NCBI GenBank assembly: GCA_003487005.1
Contig: DNFG01000363.1
Span: forward strand, 1 to 5,194
DNA length: 5,194 nt
Source: Bryobacterales bacterium
Lineage (GTDB): Bacteria; Acidobacteriota; Terriglobia; Bryobacterales; Bryobacteraceae
Direction: 5' to 3'
Shown here one piece after another: positions 1-5,194 of the stretch (the first letter of the stretch is position 1; every line of letters starts with the position of its first letter). Made by a program: the position numbers and the translations under genes. The notes beneath the pieces are model-generated. The model was given only the letters and a program-made list of their open reading frames with translations. It was not told the origin of the DNA and made no database searches.

Positions 1-13
1 GCTCTTCCGATCT
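1..13. other. Illumina adapter remnant at contig start
   Basis: The first 13 bases, GCTCTTCCGATCT, are exactly the 3' end shared by standard Illumina sequencing adapters, the reverse complement of AGATCGGAAGAGC. They sit at the very first base of the window in the orientation in which an insert would follow. An exact 13-base match at that position is very unlikely by chance. These bases should be treated as untrimmed library sequence. The few codons they add in frame to the following gene (A-L-P-I) are therefore not biological. Confidence 0.95.
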
Positions 14-639
14 GGAAAGAACGGATTTTCCTGCGCGAGATCTTCGTCGCCAATGAAGGACGAACCCCGGAAGAGGCCGAGAAGAAGGCGACGGAACTCC
101 TGGCGCGCGCCCGCCGCGGCGAGCGGTTCCCTGAACTGGCCCGGGACAATTCCGACTCGGTGACGGCCCAGGAGGGCGGTGCGCTGCCGCCGTTCGAACG
201 GCAGGGCACGATGGCGCTCGACCCGGCCATCGCGAGCCAGGTTTGGGACAAGCCACGCAACCACATTACCGACGTCATCAAAGTCGGGGCGGGGTTTATC
301 ATCTTCCAGGTCACGCAGCAGCACCGCGAAGGTCAGGCCGAACTGGAGGAAGTCGAAAACGAAGTCCGCGAAAAGCTCTTCGAACCCCGGGTCCGGCCGA
401 GAATCCGCGAGTATCTGACTCAACTCCGGCAGGAAGCCTTTCTCGAAATCCGCGAAGGCTGGGTGGATACCGGGGCCGCCCCGGGCAAGGACACCGCCTG
501 GACCGACCCCGCCATGCTGCGCCCCGAAACCGTCTCCAAGGAAGAAGTGATGAGCCAGATCCGCCGCCGCCGCCTGCTCTGGATGGTGCCCGTGCCCGGC
601 ACGAACGTCGCAAGTTCGGGAAAGAGCACGAGCCGCTAG
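14..639 (+). CDS. Peptidyl-prolyl cis-trans isomerase, parvulin (PpiC/SurA-like), 5' partial
   Basis: This is the C-terminal part of a parvulin-type prolyl isomerase. Family members catalyse cis-trans isomerisation of X-Pro bonds and, as SurA/PpiD-like proteins, assist folding of secreted or outer-membrane proteins in the periplasm. The frame is open from the contig edge. The parvulin domain runs from about base 25 (IFLREIFV) through the signature EGGALPPFERQGTM (172-213) to GAGFIIFQV (about 286-312). A charged helical stretch (AELEEVENEVREKL) and a tail WVDTGAAPGKDTAW follow, a style I associate with acidobacterial family members. The GTG at 160 lies inside the parvulin domain and is not the start. 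The real N-terminus, with any signal peptide and SurA-N-like chaperone domain, is off the contig. It ends 12 bp before the exoribonuclease gene, so the two are probably cotranscribed. The family call is firm; the exact role is not. Confidence 0.88.
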
Positions 640-651
640 GCCGCGTCTGTC

Positions 652-1719
652 ATGAAGTCACCGACCGTCGCCAGCCTCGAACCCCGCCAGCAGGTCAACG
701 GGCTGTTCCTCGTGCAGTCCAAGGACGTCCGCCAGAAAAAGACGGGTGAGCCGTACCTGGCATTGACTCTTATTGATCGCACGGGCGATATCGACGCCAA
801 AATGTGGGACAACGTCGCGGACATTCTCGATACCTTCGAGCGCGACGACTTCATTCGCGTGCGCGGCGAAACCCAGCTTTACCAGAACAAGCTGCAGTTG
901 ACCGTCCATCGCCTCGCGCGGGTGGACGACAGCGAGGTGGACCTGGCCGATTTTCTCCCCGCCTCGAAGCGCGATCCGGAGGAGATGTTCGCCGAGTTGC
1001 AGGCGCTGATCGCTTCGCTCGATAACGCCCACCTGCGCGGTCTGCTCGAAAACGTGTTCGCGGACGCCGCGATCGCGGAATCGTTCAAACGCGCACCCGC
1101 GGCCAAGGCGATTCATCACAACTGGCTGGGCGGCCTGATTGAACACGTGCTTTCGCTCGCCTCGCTCGCCCGCGACGCCGCGCGTCACTATCCGTTCATC
1201 GACCAGGACCTGCTGCTGGCCGGAGTCGTACTCCACGATATCGGCAAGATCCGCGAACTCAGCTACGCCCGCAGCTTCAACTACACCACCGAAGGCTCAC
1301 TGATCGGCCACATCCAGATCGCACTCCGGATGCTGGCGGACAAATACCCGCCCGGCTTTCCCGACAAGCTGCGCAATCTGCTCGAGCACCTGATCCTGAG
1401 CCATCACGGCCAGTTGGAGTTCGGTTCCCCCAAACTCCCGGTCTTCCCCGAGGCGATGCTGCTGCATCAACTCGACAACATGGACTCGAAGATGGAGTTG
1501 ATGCGGTCCACCATCGAGCGCCACCGGCCTCAGGGCGTCGAGTGGACCTCCTACGTGCCCGCGATCGAACGCTACATCCTGGACACCGACCGTTATCTCA
1601 ACGGGATTCCGCAACCGCCGCCCGCGACGCCGCCGAAGCCCGCCCCCGCGGCCAGACCGGGATCGAAAACCGTGATGGCGGACAAATTGATGAGCCTGTT
1701 TCCGGAGGGCGGCAAGTAG
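652..1719 (+). CDS. yhaM: YhaM-like 3'-5' exoribonuclease (OB-fold + HD domain)
   Basis: The 355-residue cytoplasmic protein has the architecture of YhaM, a metal-dependent 3'-5' exoribonuclease of RNA turnover described in Bacillus. An N-terminal OB-fold nucleic-acid-binding domain (residues about 10-92; TGEPYLALTLIDRTGDIDAKMW is typical of it) is followed by an HD phosphohydrolase domain (about 145-310). Visible candidate metal ligands are H165 (GGLIEHVLSLA), H195-D196 (VVLHDIGKIREL), H220, H251-H252 (ILSHHG) and D275. It is longer than the roughly 314-residue Bacillus protein because of a Pro/Ala-rich tail (320-338) ending in MADKLMSLFPEGGK. ATG at 652 is the natural start, directly before the OB fold, although its Shine-Dalgarno is poor (only AGG at 638-640). 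It lies 12 bp after the isomerase gene and touches the BlaI-type gene. Domain assignment is strong; RNA as the substrate is inferred from the family. Confidence 0.88.
   Translation: MKSPTVASLEPRQQVNGLFLVQSKDVRQKKTGEPYLALTLIDRTGDIDAKMWDNVADILDTFERDDFIRVRGETQLYQNKLQLTVHRLARVDDSEVDLADFLPASKRDPEEMFAELQALIASLDNAHLRGLLENVFADAAIAESFKRAPAAKAIHHNWLGGLIEHVLSLASLARDAARHYPFIDQDLLLAGVVLHDIGKIRELSYARSFNYTTEGSLIGHIQIALRMLADKYPPGFPDKLRNLLEHLILSHHGQLEFGSPKLPVFPEAMLLHQLDNMDSKMELMRSTIERHRPQGVEWTSYVPAIERYILDTDRYLNGIPQPPPATPPKPAPAARPGSKTVMADKLMSLFPEGGK
1704..1709 (+). promoter_or_regulatory. Ribosome binding site for the BlaI-family gene
   Basis: GGAGGG lies within the last codons of the exoribonuclease gene, 9 nt before the GTG at 1719. 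It decides the start of the regulator gene, because the reading frame is open far upstream (to an ATG at 1542) inside the preceding gene. Confidence 0.7.
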
Positions 1720-2105
1720 TGCGAAAGGCCCGCGCGTCTCGCGAAATCCCTCCTCCGCTTGAACTCGAGTGCCTGCGCGCCCTATGGACCCTCGGCGAGG
1801 CGAATGTCCAGGCGGTGCGCGGCCACCTCGAACCCGGCCGGCCCCTGGCCTACACCACCGTGATGACGATGCTGGACCGTCTGGCGCGCAAGCAGGCGGT
1901 CACCCGCCGGAAAGTGGGCCGCTCGTTCCTCTATACGCCCATTCTGTCGCGCGAGCAGGTTCGCTCACTCGCGGTGAAGGAACTGGTCGACACCCTGTTC
2001 GACGGTTCACCCGCTTCGCTCGCCGCTTACCTCGATGGCAAGCCCGCCGCGGAGACCGCGTCCAATGGCGCCTTCGCGGGCGCGATCGACGAGACCCTGC
2101 TCTAG
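1719..2105 (+). CDS. BlaI/MecI/CopY-family winged-helix transcriptional repressor
   Basis: This 128-residue protein has the length and layout of BlaI/MecI repressors, dimeric winged-helix proteins that bind promoter dyads. The DNA-binding domain spans residues about 12-75: PLELECLRALWTLGEANVQAV, the recognition-helix region AYTTVMTMLDRLARK (44-58), and the wing TRRKVGRSFLYTP (62-74). The C-terminal part (about 77-107) is the dimerisation helix region. The GTG start at 1719 overlaps the upstream stop as TAGTG and has a good Shine-Dalgarno (GGAGGG, 9 nt away); an ATG at 1542 in the same frame lies inside the neighbour and is rejected. In BlaI/MecI the sensor BlaR1 triggers cleavage at an Asn-Phe bond. 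The aligned place here reads about A-Y, and no BlaR1-like M56 protease is in the window, so it may answer to an unlinked or different signal. Its targets are unknown. Its stop shares CTAG with the convergent HAD gene. Confidence 0.85.
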   Translation: MRKARASREIPPPLELECLRALWTLGEANVQAVRGHLEPGRPLAYTTVMTMLDRLARKQAVTRRKVGRSFLYTPILSREQVRSLAVKELVDTLFDGSPASLAAYLDGKPAAETASNGAFAGAIDETLL

Positions 2106-2710
2106 TCCCATTCGATTCCGCGGGCACGCATCGCCTGCTGCAGCGGTTCATACCCCTCGAAGCGCACCGCGTCGATCCCAAACCGCCGGGCCCCCTCCAC
2201 GTATTCAGGCATATCGTCAGTGAAAAAACACTCGCCGGGCGCGCATTGCGCCTTCCCCACCGCATCCGCATAGATCGCCGGCTCCGGTTTCATTGCGCCC
2301 ACCTTGTGCGAGAGCGTGTAGGCGTCGAAGTGGCTGAGAATCGCATAACGCTGTTCCAGCATGGTGTAGTGAATGTCGTTCGTGTTCGACAACAGCACCA
2401 TCCGGTAACGCCGCCGCAGAGCCTGGATGAAGCTTTCCGGCACAAGCGTCTCGGGCAGGAAGATCGAACTCCAGATCTCGCAGAACTCCTCGTAGCTGAG
2501 CGCAATGTCCAGAATCTTCCCCACCTGGGCGACGAAATCGCGCGACTCGATCCGGCCGCTTTCATACTCGGGCACGATGCCGGCCGCGTGCAGCCTCGCG
2601 CGAATCTGATCCGTACTCAGTCCGCACCGGGCGGTCATTTGTTTATATGCGCGATCGAAATCGAAGGGAATCAGGACGCGGCCGAGATCGAAGATGATGG
2701 AGTGGATCAC
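2102..2710 (-). CDS. HAD-superfamily phosphatase, subfamily IA, YihX-like
   Basis: This 202-residue cytoplasmic HAD hydrolase resembles YihX of E. coli (an alpha-D-glucose-1-phosphate phosphatase of about 199 residues) in length and motif layout. Motif I is FDLGRVL with the nucleophile D8; the usual +2 acid/base Asp is replaced by G10, as also in YihX (FDLGNV). A helical cap occupies about 16-90. Motif II is LLSNTND (S108), motif III is GAMKPEPAIY (K141) and motif IV is FFTDDMPEYVEGA (D165-D166). The reaction is probably phosphate ester hydrolysis; the substrate cannot be read from sequence. It is the third gene after carbonic anhydrase and SulP, 52 bp after the SulP stop. The called start is GTG (2710-2708) without a properly spaced Shine-Dalgarno, and a competing ATG at 2718 is out of frame by the GTGTG repeat, so the first few residues are uncertain. 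It is tail-to-tail with the BlaI gene. Confidence 0.87.
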   Translation of the reverse strand: MIHSIIFDLGRVLIPFDFDRAYKQMTARCGLSTDQIRARLHAAGIVPEYESGRIESRDFVAQVGKILDIALSYEEFCEIWSSIFLPETLVPESFIQALRRRYRMVLLSNTNDIHYTMLEQRYAILSHFDAYTLSHKVGAMKPEPAIYADAVGKAQCAPGECFFTDDMPEYVEGARRFGIDAVRFEGYEPLQQAMRARGIEWD

Positions 2711-2712
2711 AC

Positions 2713-2735
2713 CTTCATTGTCGCGCGGAATGAAG
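2713..2735 (-). repeat. Inverted repeat before the HAD start
   Basis: CTTCATT (2713-2719) and AATGAAG (2729-2735) form a perfect 7-bp stem with a 9-base GC-rich loop. In the minus-strand transcript the downstream arm contains the AAUGAAG that lies directly before the HAD GTG start, so the hairpin would cover the translation initiation region. No U-run follows, so it is not an intrinsic terminator. Its function is unknown. Confidence 0.45.
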
Positions 2736-2762
2736 AACGCCCTGCCCTCGCGGCCGGACGCT

Positions 2763-4286
2763 TCAGGCCACCCGCGTCAGCGACATCGGGGCATGGTAGC
2801 GGCGGTTCAACTCGCTCCATTCCACGATCAGCTTCGTTCCCGCCTCCGCCTGCTGCTTCTCCCAGCTCCGCAGCAGGTCCATGCAGGAATGGTCGATGTA
2901 CATCAGCCGTTGCACATGCAGGTGCACGACGCTCCCGGCCGGGATGCGCTCCAGCGCATGGGCGAATGTCGGCAGCTTGAGGAACGTGGCCGCGCCTTCG
3001 ATGTACACGTCCACCCGGTTGCCCTCGCCCGGCTCGACCCGGACCCAAAGCCGCGTCACCTTGAACACCAGCTTGGCAATCGAGAGCACCAGCCCCACCA
3101 TGATGCCGGTCAGCAAGTCCTTCGCCACAATCACGATGATCGTCGCCAGATAAATACCGAACGGCAGCCAGCCATACCGCTTCACCTGCCGGGCGTTGTC
3201 CAGGTTCACCAGCTTGTAGCCCGTATGGACCAGGATCGCGGCCAGCGCCGAAATCGGAATCCGCTCAAGCACGAACGGCAGTGTCGCCACCAGCAGGAGC
3301 AGCCAGACGCCGTGAAGAATCGCGGAAAGCCGGGTGGTCGCACCCGCCTGCAAGTTGGCCGAACTGCGGACGATCACCCCCGTCAAGGGCAGCGCGCCCA
3401 GGAAGCCGCAAACCGTGTTACCGACGCCCTGCGCCAGCAGTTCCCGGTCGAAATTCGTCCTTGGCCCCGTATGCAGCCGGTCCACCGCCACCGCGCAAAG
3501 CAGGCTTTCCGCACTGGCAACAAACGCCATGCCCACCACCGCCACCAGTACCGCGGGATTCGAAAGCACCGAAAATGCGCTCAGCGGCGTGAATTCGATC
3601 GCCTCCCACAACTTCTCCGGGAGTTGCACGTAACGGATCGGCAACTGCATGAACGTCGCCAGGCCGGTGGCGATCACCACCCCCACCAGAGCGCCCGGAA
3701 TCAACTTCAGCGCTTCCGGCTTGTACCGGTTCCACATCAGCAGCGAGACAATCGTGATCATTCCCACCACCGCCGCAATGTGATGGCTGCTGCCATCCAC
3801 CGGGAAGATGCCCTTGTAGACCGCCTCGGGAATCGACAGCAAGTTCAAAATGCCATTCGCACGGGGAGAATCGTCCACCATCACGTGAAACTGCGAGGCG
3901 AAGATCAGAATGCCGATCCCCGCCAGCATCCCGTTCACCACCGCCGGCGAAACCGCCCGGAACCAGCGTCCAATTCCCAATAACCCTCCCGCCGCCTGAA
4001 TCAGACCTGCGCAGAGCACCACCACGCCCAAGGTCTGCAATCCGAAGCTTTGGATCAGTTCCCAAACCAGCACCACCAGACCCGCCGCCGGCCCGCTCAC
4101 CTGCAGCGGCGACCCCGCCATCGAACCCACGATCAACCCGCCCACAATCCCCGCCACCAACCCCGCCGCCGGCGGCGCGCCGCTCGCAATCGCAATGCCA
4201 AGACACAGTGGCAGAGCCACCAGAAACACCACGATCGAAGCGACGAAATCGCTCATCTGCGGCGGCATTCCACGCTTCTCACTCAT
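2763..4286 (-). CDS. SulP/SLC26 family anion transporter with STAS domain, probable bicarbonate transporter
   Basis: This 507-residue inner-membrane protein is a SulP (SLC26-type) transporter. A hydrophobic multi-helix domain (residues about 13-410) begins with a characteristic first segment (LPLCLGIAIASGAPPAAGL), followed by GSMAGSPLQVSGPAAGLVVLV and a later SAESLLCAVAVDRLHTG region. The C-terminal STAS domain covers about 415-507. Its IDHSCMD segment aligns with the MDSSGLG phosphorylation loop of SpoIIAA and keeps a Ser (S467) at the phosphosite position. SulP proteins carry sulfate, bicarbonate or dicarboxylates. Here the preceding gene encodes a carbonic anhydrase, and SulP-carbonic anhydrase gene pairs and fusions are known, so bicarbonate is the favoured substrate. 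The ATG overlaps the carbonic anhydrase stop as ATGA, and GAGGA lies about 7 nt upstream, which supports translational coupling. The substrate call is inference; the family call is firm. Confidence 0.92.
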   Translation of the reverse strand: MSEKRGMPPQMSDFVASIVVFLVALPLCLGIAIASGAPPAAGLVAGIVGGLIVGSMAGSPLQVSGPAAGLVVLVWELIQSFGLQTLGVVVLCAGLIQAAGGLLGIGRWFRAVSPAVVNGMLAGIGILIFASQFHVMVDDSPRANGILNLLSIPEAVYKGIFPVDGSSHHIAAVVGMITIVSLLMWNRYKPEALKLIPGALVGVVIATGLATFMQLPIRYVQLPEKLWEAIEFTPLSAFSVLSNPAVLVAVVGMAFVASAESLLCAVAVDRLHTGPRTNFDRELLAQGVGNTVCGFLGALPLTGVIVRSSANLQAGATTRLSAILHGVWLLLLVATLPFVLERIPISALAAILVHTGYKLVNLDNARQVKRYGWLPFGIYLATIIVIVAKDLLTGIMVGLVLSIAKLVFKVTRLWVRVEPGEGNRVDVYIEGAATFLKLPTFAHALERIPAGSVVHLHVQRLMYIDHSCMDLLRSWEKQQAEAGTKLIVEWSELNRRYHAPMSLTRVA

Positions 4287-4981
4287 GCGGACGTCCTCGA
4301 AGAAGCGGGATAATACGTCGCCCGCCGGATACGCGGCGTCGCGTCAGGCATGTGCTCGATCGATTCGTTTGTCAATTCCACGAATCGCCCTTCCTCCAGA
4401 CTGAATGCCTCCACCTGGCCGCGCTGAATATTGTAGACCCAGCCGTGCAACTTCAGCGTCCCCCGCGCCAGCGCCGATGCCACCGACGGGTGCGTGCTCA
4501 AATGCATGATCTGCAGCAGCACGTTTTCGTACGTCATCGCCTCGACCAGCGCGTCTTCATCCCCGCCCGGATTGCCGTCCAACACCACGCGCCGCGCCGA
4601 TTCGGCGAAATTCAGCCACATCGCCACCGTTGGCATCGAAGTCAACTTCTCCGGGTGCATCATCGCCTTCACCGCACCACAGTCGGAGTGTCCGCACAGA
4701 ATGATGTGAGGAACGGACAGCGCCTGCACGGCATACTCGATCGTCGCCGAAACACCGCCTTGGGTGTCGCCGTACGGCGGCACGATGTTGCCCGCGTTGC
4801 GGCAGATGAACAGGTCGCCCGGGTCCGCCTGGGTCAGCAGTGACGGGTCAATCCGGGAGTCAGCGCAAGTGATGAACAGCGCTCTCGGATGCTGGCCGCC
4901 GCCCAGCATCTGGAACAGTGGCTGCATTCCGGGGTAGATCTCCTGCCGGAAGCGAACGAATCCGTCGATCAACTTCTTCAT
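4283..4981 (-). CDS. Beta-class carbonic anhydrase
   Basis: This 232-residue zinc enzyme interconverts CO2 and bicarbonate. It carries the complete beta-class active site: C39 and the D41-R43 dyad in ITCADSRI, then H98 and C101 in CGHSDCGAVK. C39, H98 and C101 are the expected zinc ligands. RNAGNIVPPYG (61-71) and the GGVSATIEYAV segment are typical too. It has no signal peptide and should be cytoplasmic. The ATG start has AGGAG 6 nt upstream and lies directly before the family's N-terminal helices. It is the first gene of a minus-strand operon and overlaps the SulP transporter by ATGA. The likely role is to equilibrate imported bicarbonate with CO2 for carboxylation reactions or pH balance. 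The C-terminus (RRATYYPASSRTSA) extends slightly past the conserved fold. The class is certain; the precise physiological role is inferred from the neighbour. Confidence 0.96.
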   Translation of the reverse strand: MKKLIDGFVRFRQEIYPGMQPLFQMLGGGQHPRALFITCADSRIDPSLLTQADPGDLFICRNAGNIVPPYGDTQGGVSATIEYAVQALSVPHIILCGHSDCGAVKAMMHPEKLTSMPTVAMWLNFAESARRVVLDGNPGGDEDALVEAMTYENVLLQIMHLSTHPSVASALARGTLKLHGWVYNIQRGQVEAFSLEEGRFVELTNESIEHMPDATPRIRRATYYPASSRTSA

Positions 4982-4987
4982 GCCGGG

Positions 4988-4992
4988 CTCCT
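4988..4992 (-). promoter_or_regulatory. Ribosome binding site for carbonic anhydrase
   Basis: On the minus strand AGGAG stands 6 nt before the ATG at 4981, which supports that start codon. Confidence 0.75.
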
Positions 4993-5052
4993 GTATAAGA
5001 TCTGCGAATCTCCTTCAGTATGGCCGCGAAAGGGGTCGCGCGCAAGAGTCCA

Positions 5053-5076
5053 CAGATTCAGATGTTTGAATCTGAA
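5053..5076. repeat. Overlapping dyad in the divergent intergenic region, possible operator
   Basis: CAGATTCA (5053-5060) pairs with TGAATCTG (5067-5074) with a 6-base gap. In a second register TTCAGAT (5057-5063) pairs with ATCTGAA (5070-5076), also with a 6-base gap. Both are perfect. The block lies immediately downstream of the minus-strand TATAAT, where the transcription start of the carbonic anhydrase operon would fall. That is a typical place for a repressor site; it could instead form a 5'-UTR hairpin. The block is AT-rich compared with its surroundings. No known regulator is assigned. Confidence 0.5.
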
Positions 5077-5081
5077 TTATA
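5076..5081 (-). promoter_or_regulatory. Candidate -10 element for the carbonic anhydrase-SulP-HAD operon
   Basis: The minus strand reads a perfect TATAAT here, in an AT-rich patch within GC-rich DNA. It would give a start site near 5069 and a leader of about 90 nt before the carbonic anhydrase ATG. No good -35 hexamer is visible at the usual distance (about 5099-5104), so an activator or a weak basal promoter is possible. The call is tentative. Confidence 0.4.
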
Positions 5082-5096
5082 TCTCAGGATGGTTCC

Positions 5097-5127
5097 TTCC
5101 CGCTCCACTTCCGGCTCGTGCTATCAT
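5097..5127 (+). promoter_or_regulatory. Candidate promoter of the SRP RNA gene
   Basis: TGCTATCAT (5119-5127) is an extended -10 element (TG-n-TATCAT, one mismatch to TATAAT). It lies about 8 bases before the expected 5' end of the SRP RNA. A weak -35 candidate, TTCCCG (5097-5102), stands 19 bp upstream. Its spacing is long, but an extended -10 can compensate. The element overlaps the upstream side of the divergent minus-strand promoter. Confidence 0.5.
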
Positions 5128-5135
5128 CGTGAATT

Positions 5136-5194
5136 GTCAGGCTCCGGGCTCCGTGCAACAGGAGACTGCGAACCCCGCCAGGTCCGGAAGGAAG
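5136..5194 (+). ncRNA. ffs: Signal recognition particle RNA, bacterial small (4.5S) type, 3' truncated
   Basis: The sequence carries the hallmark apical hairpin of bacterial SRP RNA: GCGAACCCCGCCAGG followed by TCCGGAAGGAAG, with the GGAA tetraloop at 5186-5189 closed by C5184-C5185 and G5190-G5191. The start of the conserved asymmetric loop that binds Ffh (AAG, normally continuing as CAGC) is the last thing visible. The distance from about 5136 to the end (59 nt) matches the 5' half of the roughly 114-nt E. coli RNA. The RNA binds Ffh and targets membrane proteins to the Sec translocon. The 3' strand that closes the long hairpin is beyond the contig. The exact 5' end is uncertain by a few bases. 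Confidence 0.93.

Noticed and set aside
160..162. GTG as start codon of the isomerase
   Set aside because: It lies in the middle of the parvulin domain; the same frame carries conserved domain sequence upstream to base 14.
658..1236. Minus-strand open frame of 192 codons inside the exoribonuclease gene
   Set aside because: It is fully antisense to a gene with clear OB and HD motifs and has no domain of its own.
1542..1718. Longer N-terminus for the BlaI-family protein starting at ATG 1542
   Set aside because: The extra 59 residues would overlap the exoribonuclease coding sequence and do not resemble a BlaI N-terminus; GTG 1719 has a good ribosome binding site.
1769..2980. Plus-strand open frame of 403 codons across the BlaI and HAD genes
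   Set aside because: It runs through two convergent well-supported genes in another frame, and its composition (Arg, Pro, His) is that of a shadow frame.
2694..3983. Long plus-strand open frame of 429 codons opposite the SulP gene
   Set aside because: Its translation is rich in His, Arg and Gln with no recognisable domain. It is the mirror of strongly codon-biased SulP coding sequence in GC-rich DNA.
4992..4997. TATACA on the minus strand as a -10 for carbonic anhydrase
   Set aside because: It abuts and overlaps the AGGAG ribosome binding site, so a transcript from it would lack that site; TATAAT at 5081-5076 is the better choice.
5025..5040. CGCGA / TCGCG inverted repeat as a terminator or operator
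   Set aside because: The arms are only 5 bp and such pairs are common in GC-rich DNA; no T-run follows on either strand.
5140..5153. Tandem GGCTCCG repeat as a regulatory repeat
   Set aside because: It falls in the 5' strand of the SRP RNA helix and is explained by that RNA.

Overview
The window looks like a short, complete contig from a GC-rich Gram-negative bacterium, most likely an Acidobacteriota member of the Solibacter/Bryobacter type. That assignment rests on the high GC content, the C-terminal extension of the parvulin-type isomerase, the BlaI-type regulator and the GTG starts. It is inferred from protein style, not from a database match. The first 13 bases are an exact Illumina adapter end, so genomic sequence begins at about base 14. 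The last bases stop in the middle of an RNA gene, so both ends are assembly or read ends and not biological boundaries.

Left half, plus strand (14-2105): three tightly packed genes in one direction. They are the C-terminal part of a parvulin (PpiC/SurA-like) peptidyl-prolyl isomerase, a YhaM-like OB-fold plus HD-domain 3'-5' exoribonuclease, and a BlaI/MecI-family winged-helix repressor. The repressor's GTG start overlaps the exoribonuclease stop (TAGTG). No BlaR1-type sensor protease is present in the window.

Middle and right, minus strand (4981 down to 2102): three genes read in the order beta-carbonic anhydrase, SulP anion transporter with a C-terminal STAS domain, and a YihX-like HAD phosphatase. 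The first two overlap by ATGA and are probably translationally coupled. Together they look like a bicarbonate uptake and interconversion module: SulP moves HCO3- across the inner membrane and the carbonic anhydrase equilibrates it with CO2. The HAD gene follows after 52 bp and its start is not clear-cut. The HAD gene and the BlaI gene converge and share the palindrome CTAG as both stop codons.

Far right (4982-5194): a divergent intergenic region of about 150 bp carries a minus-strand TATAAT for the carbonic anhydrase operon, a conspicuous overlapping dyad just downstream of it, and an extended -10 promoter for a plus-strand bacterial small SRP RNA (ffs, 4.5S). The RNA is cut off just after its GGAA tetraloop. 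I see no mobile element, CRISPR array, tRNA or clearly novel system. The most interesting points are the carbonic anhydrase-SulP-HAD operon with its dyad at the divergent promoter, and the odd start region of the HAD gene.
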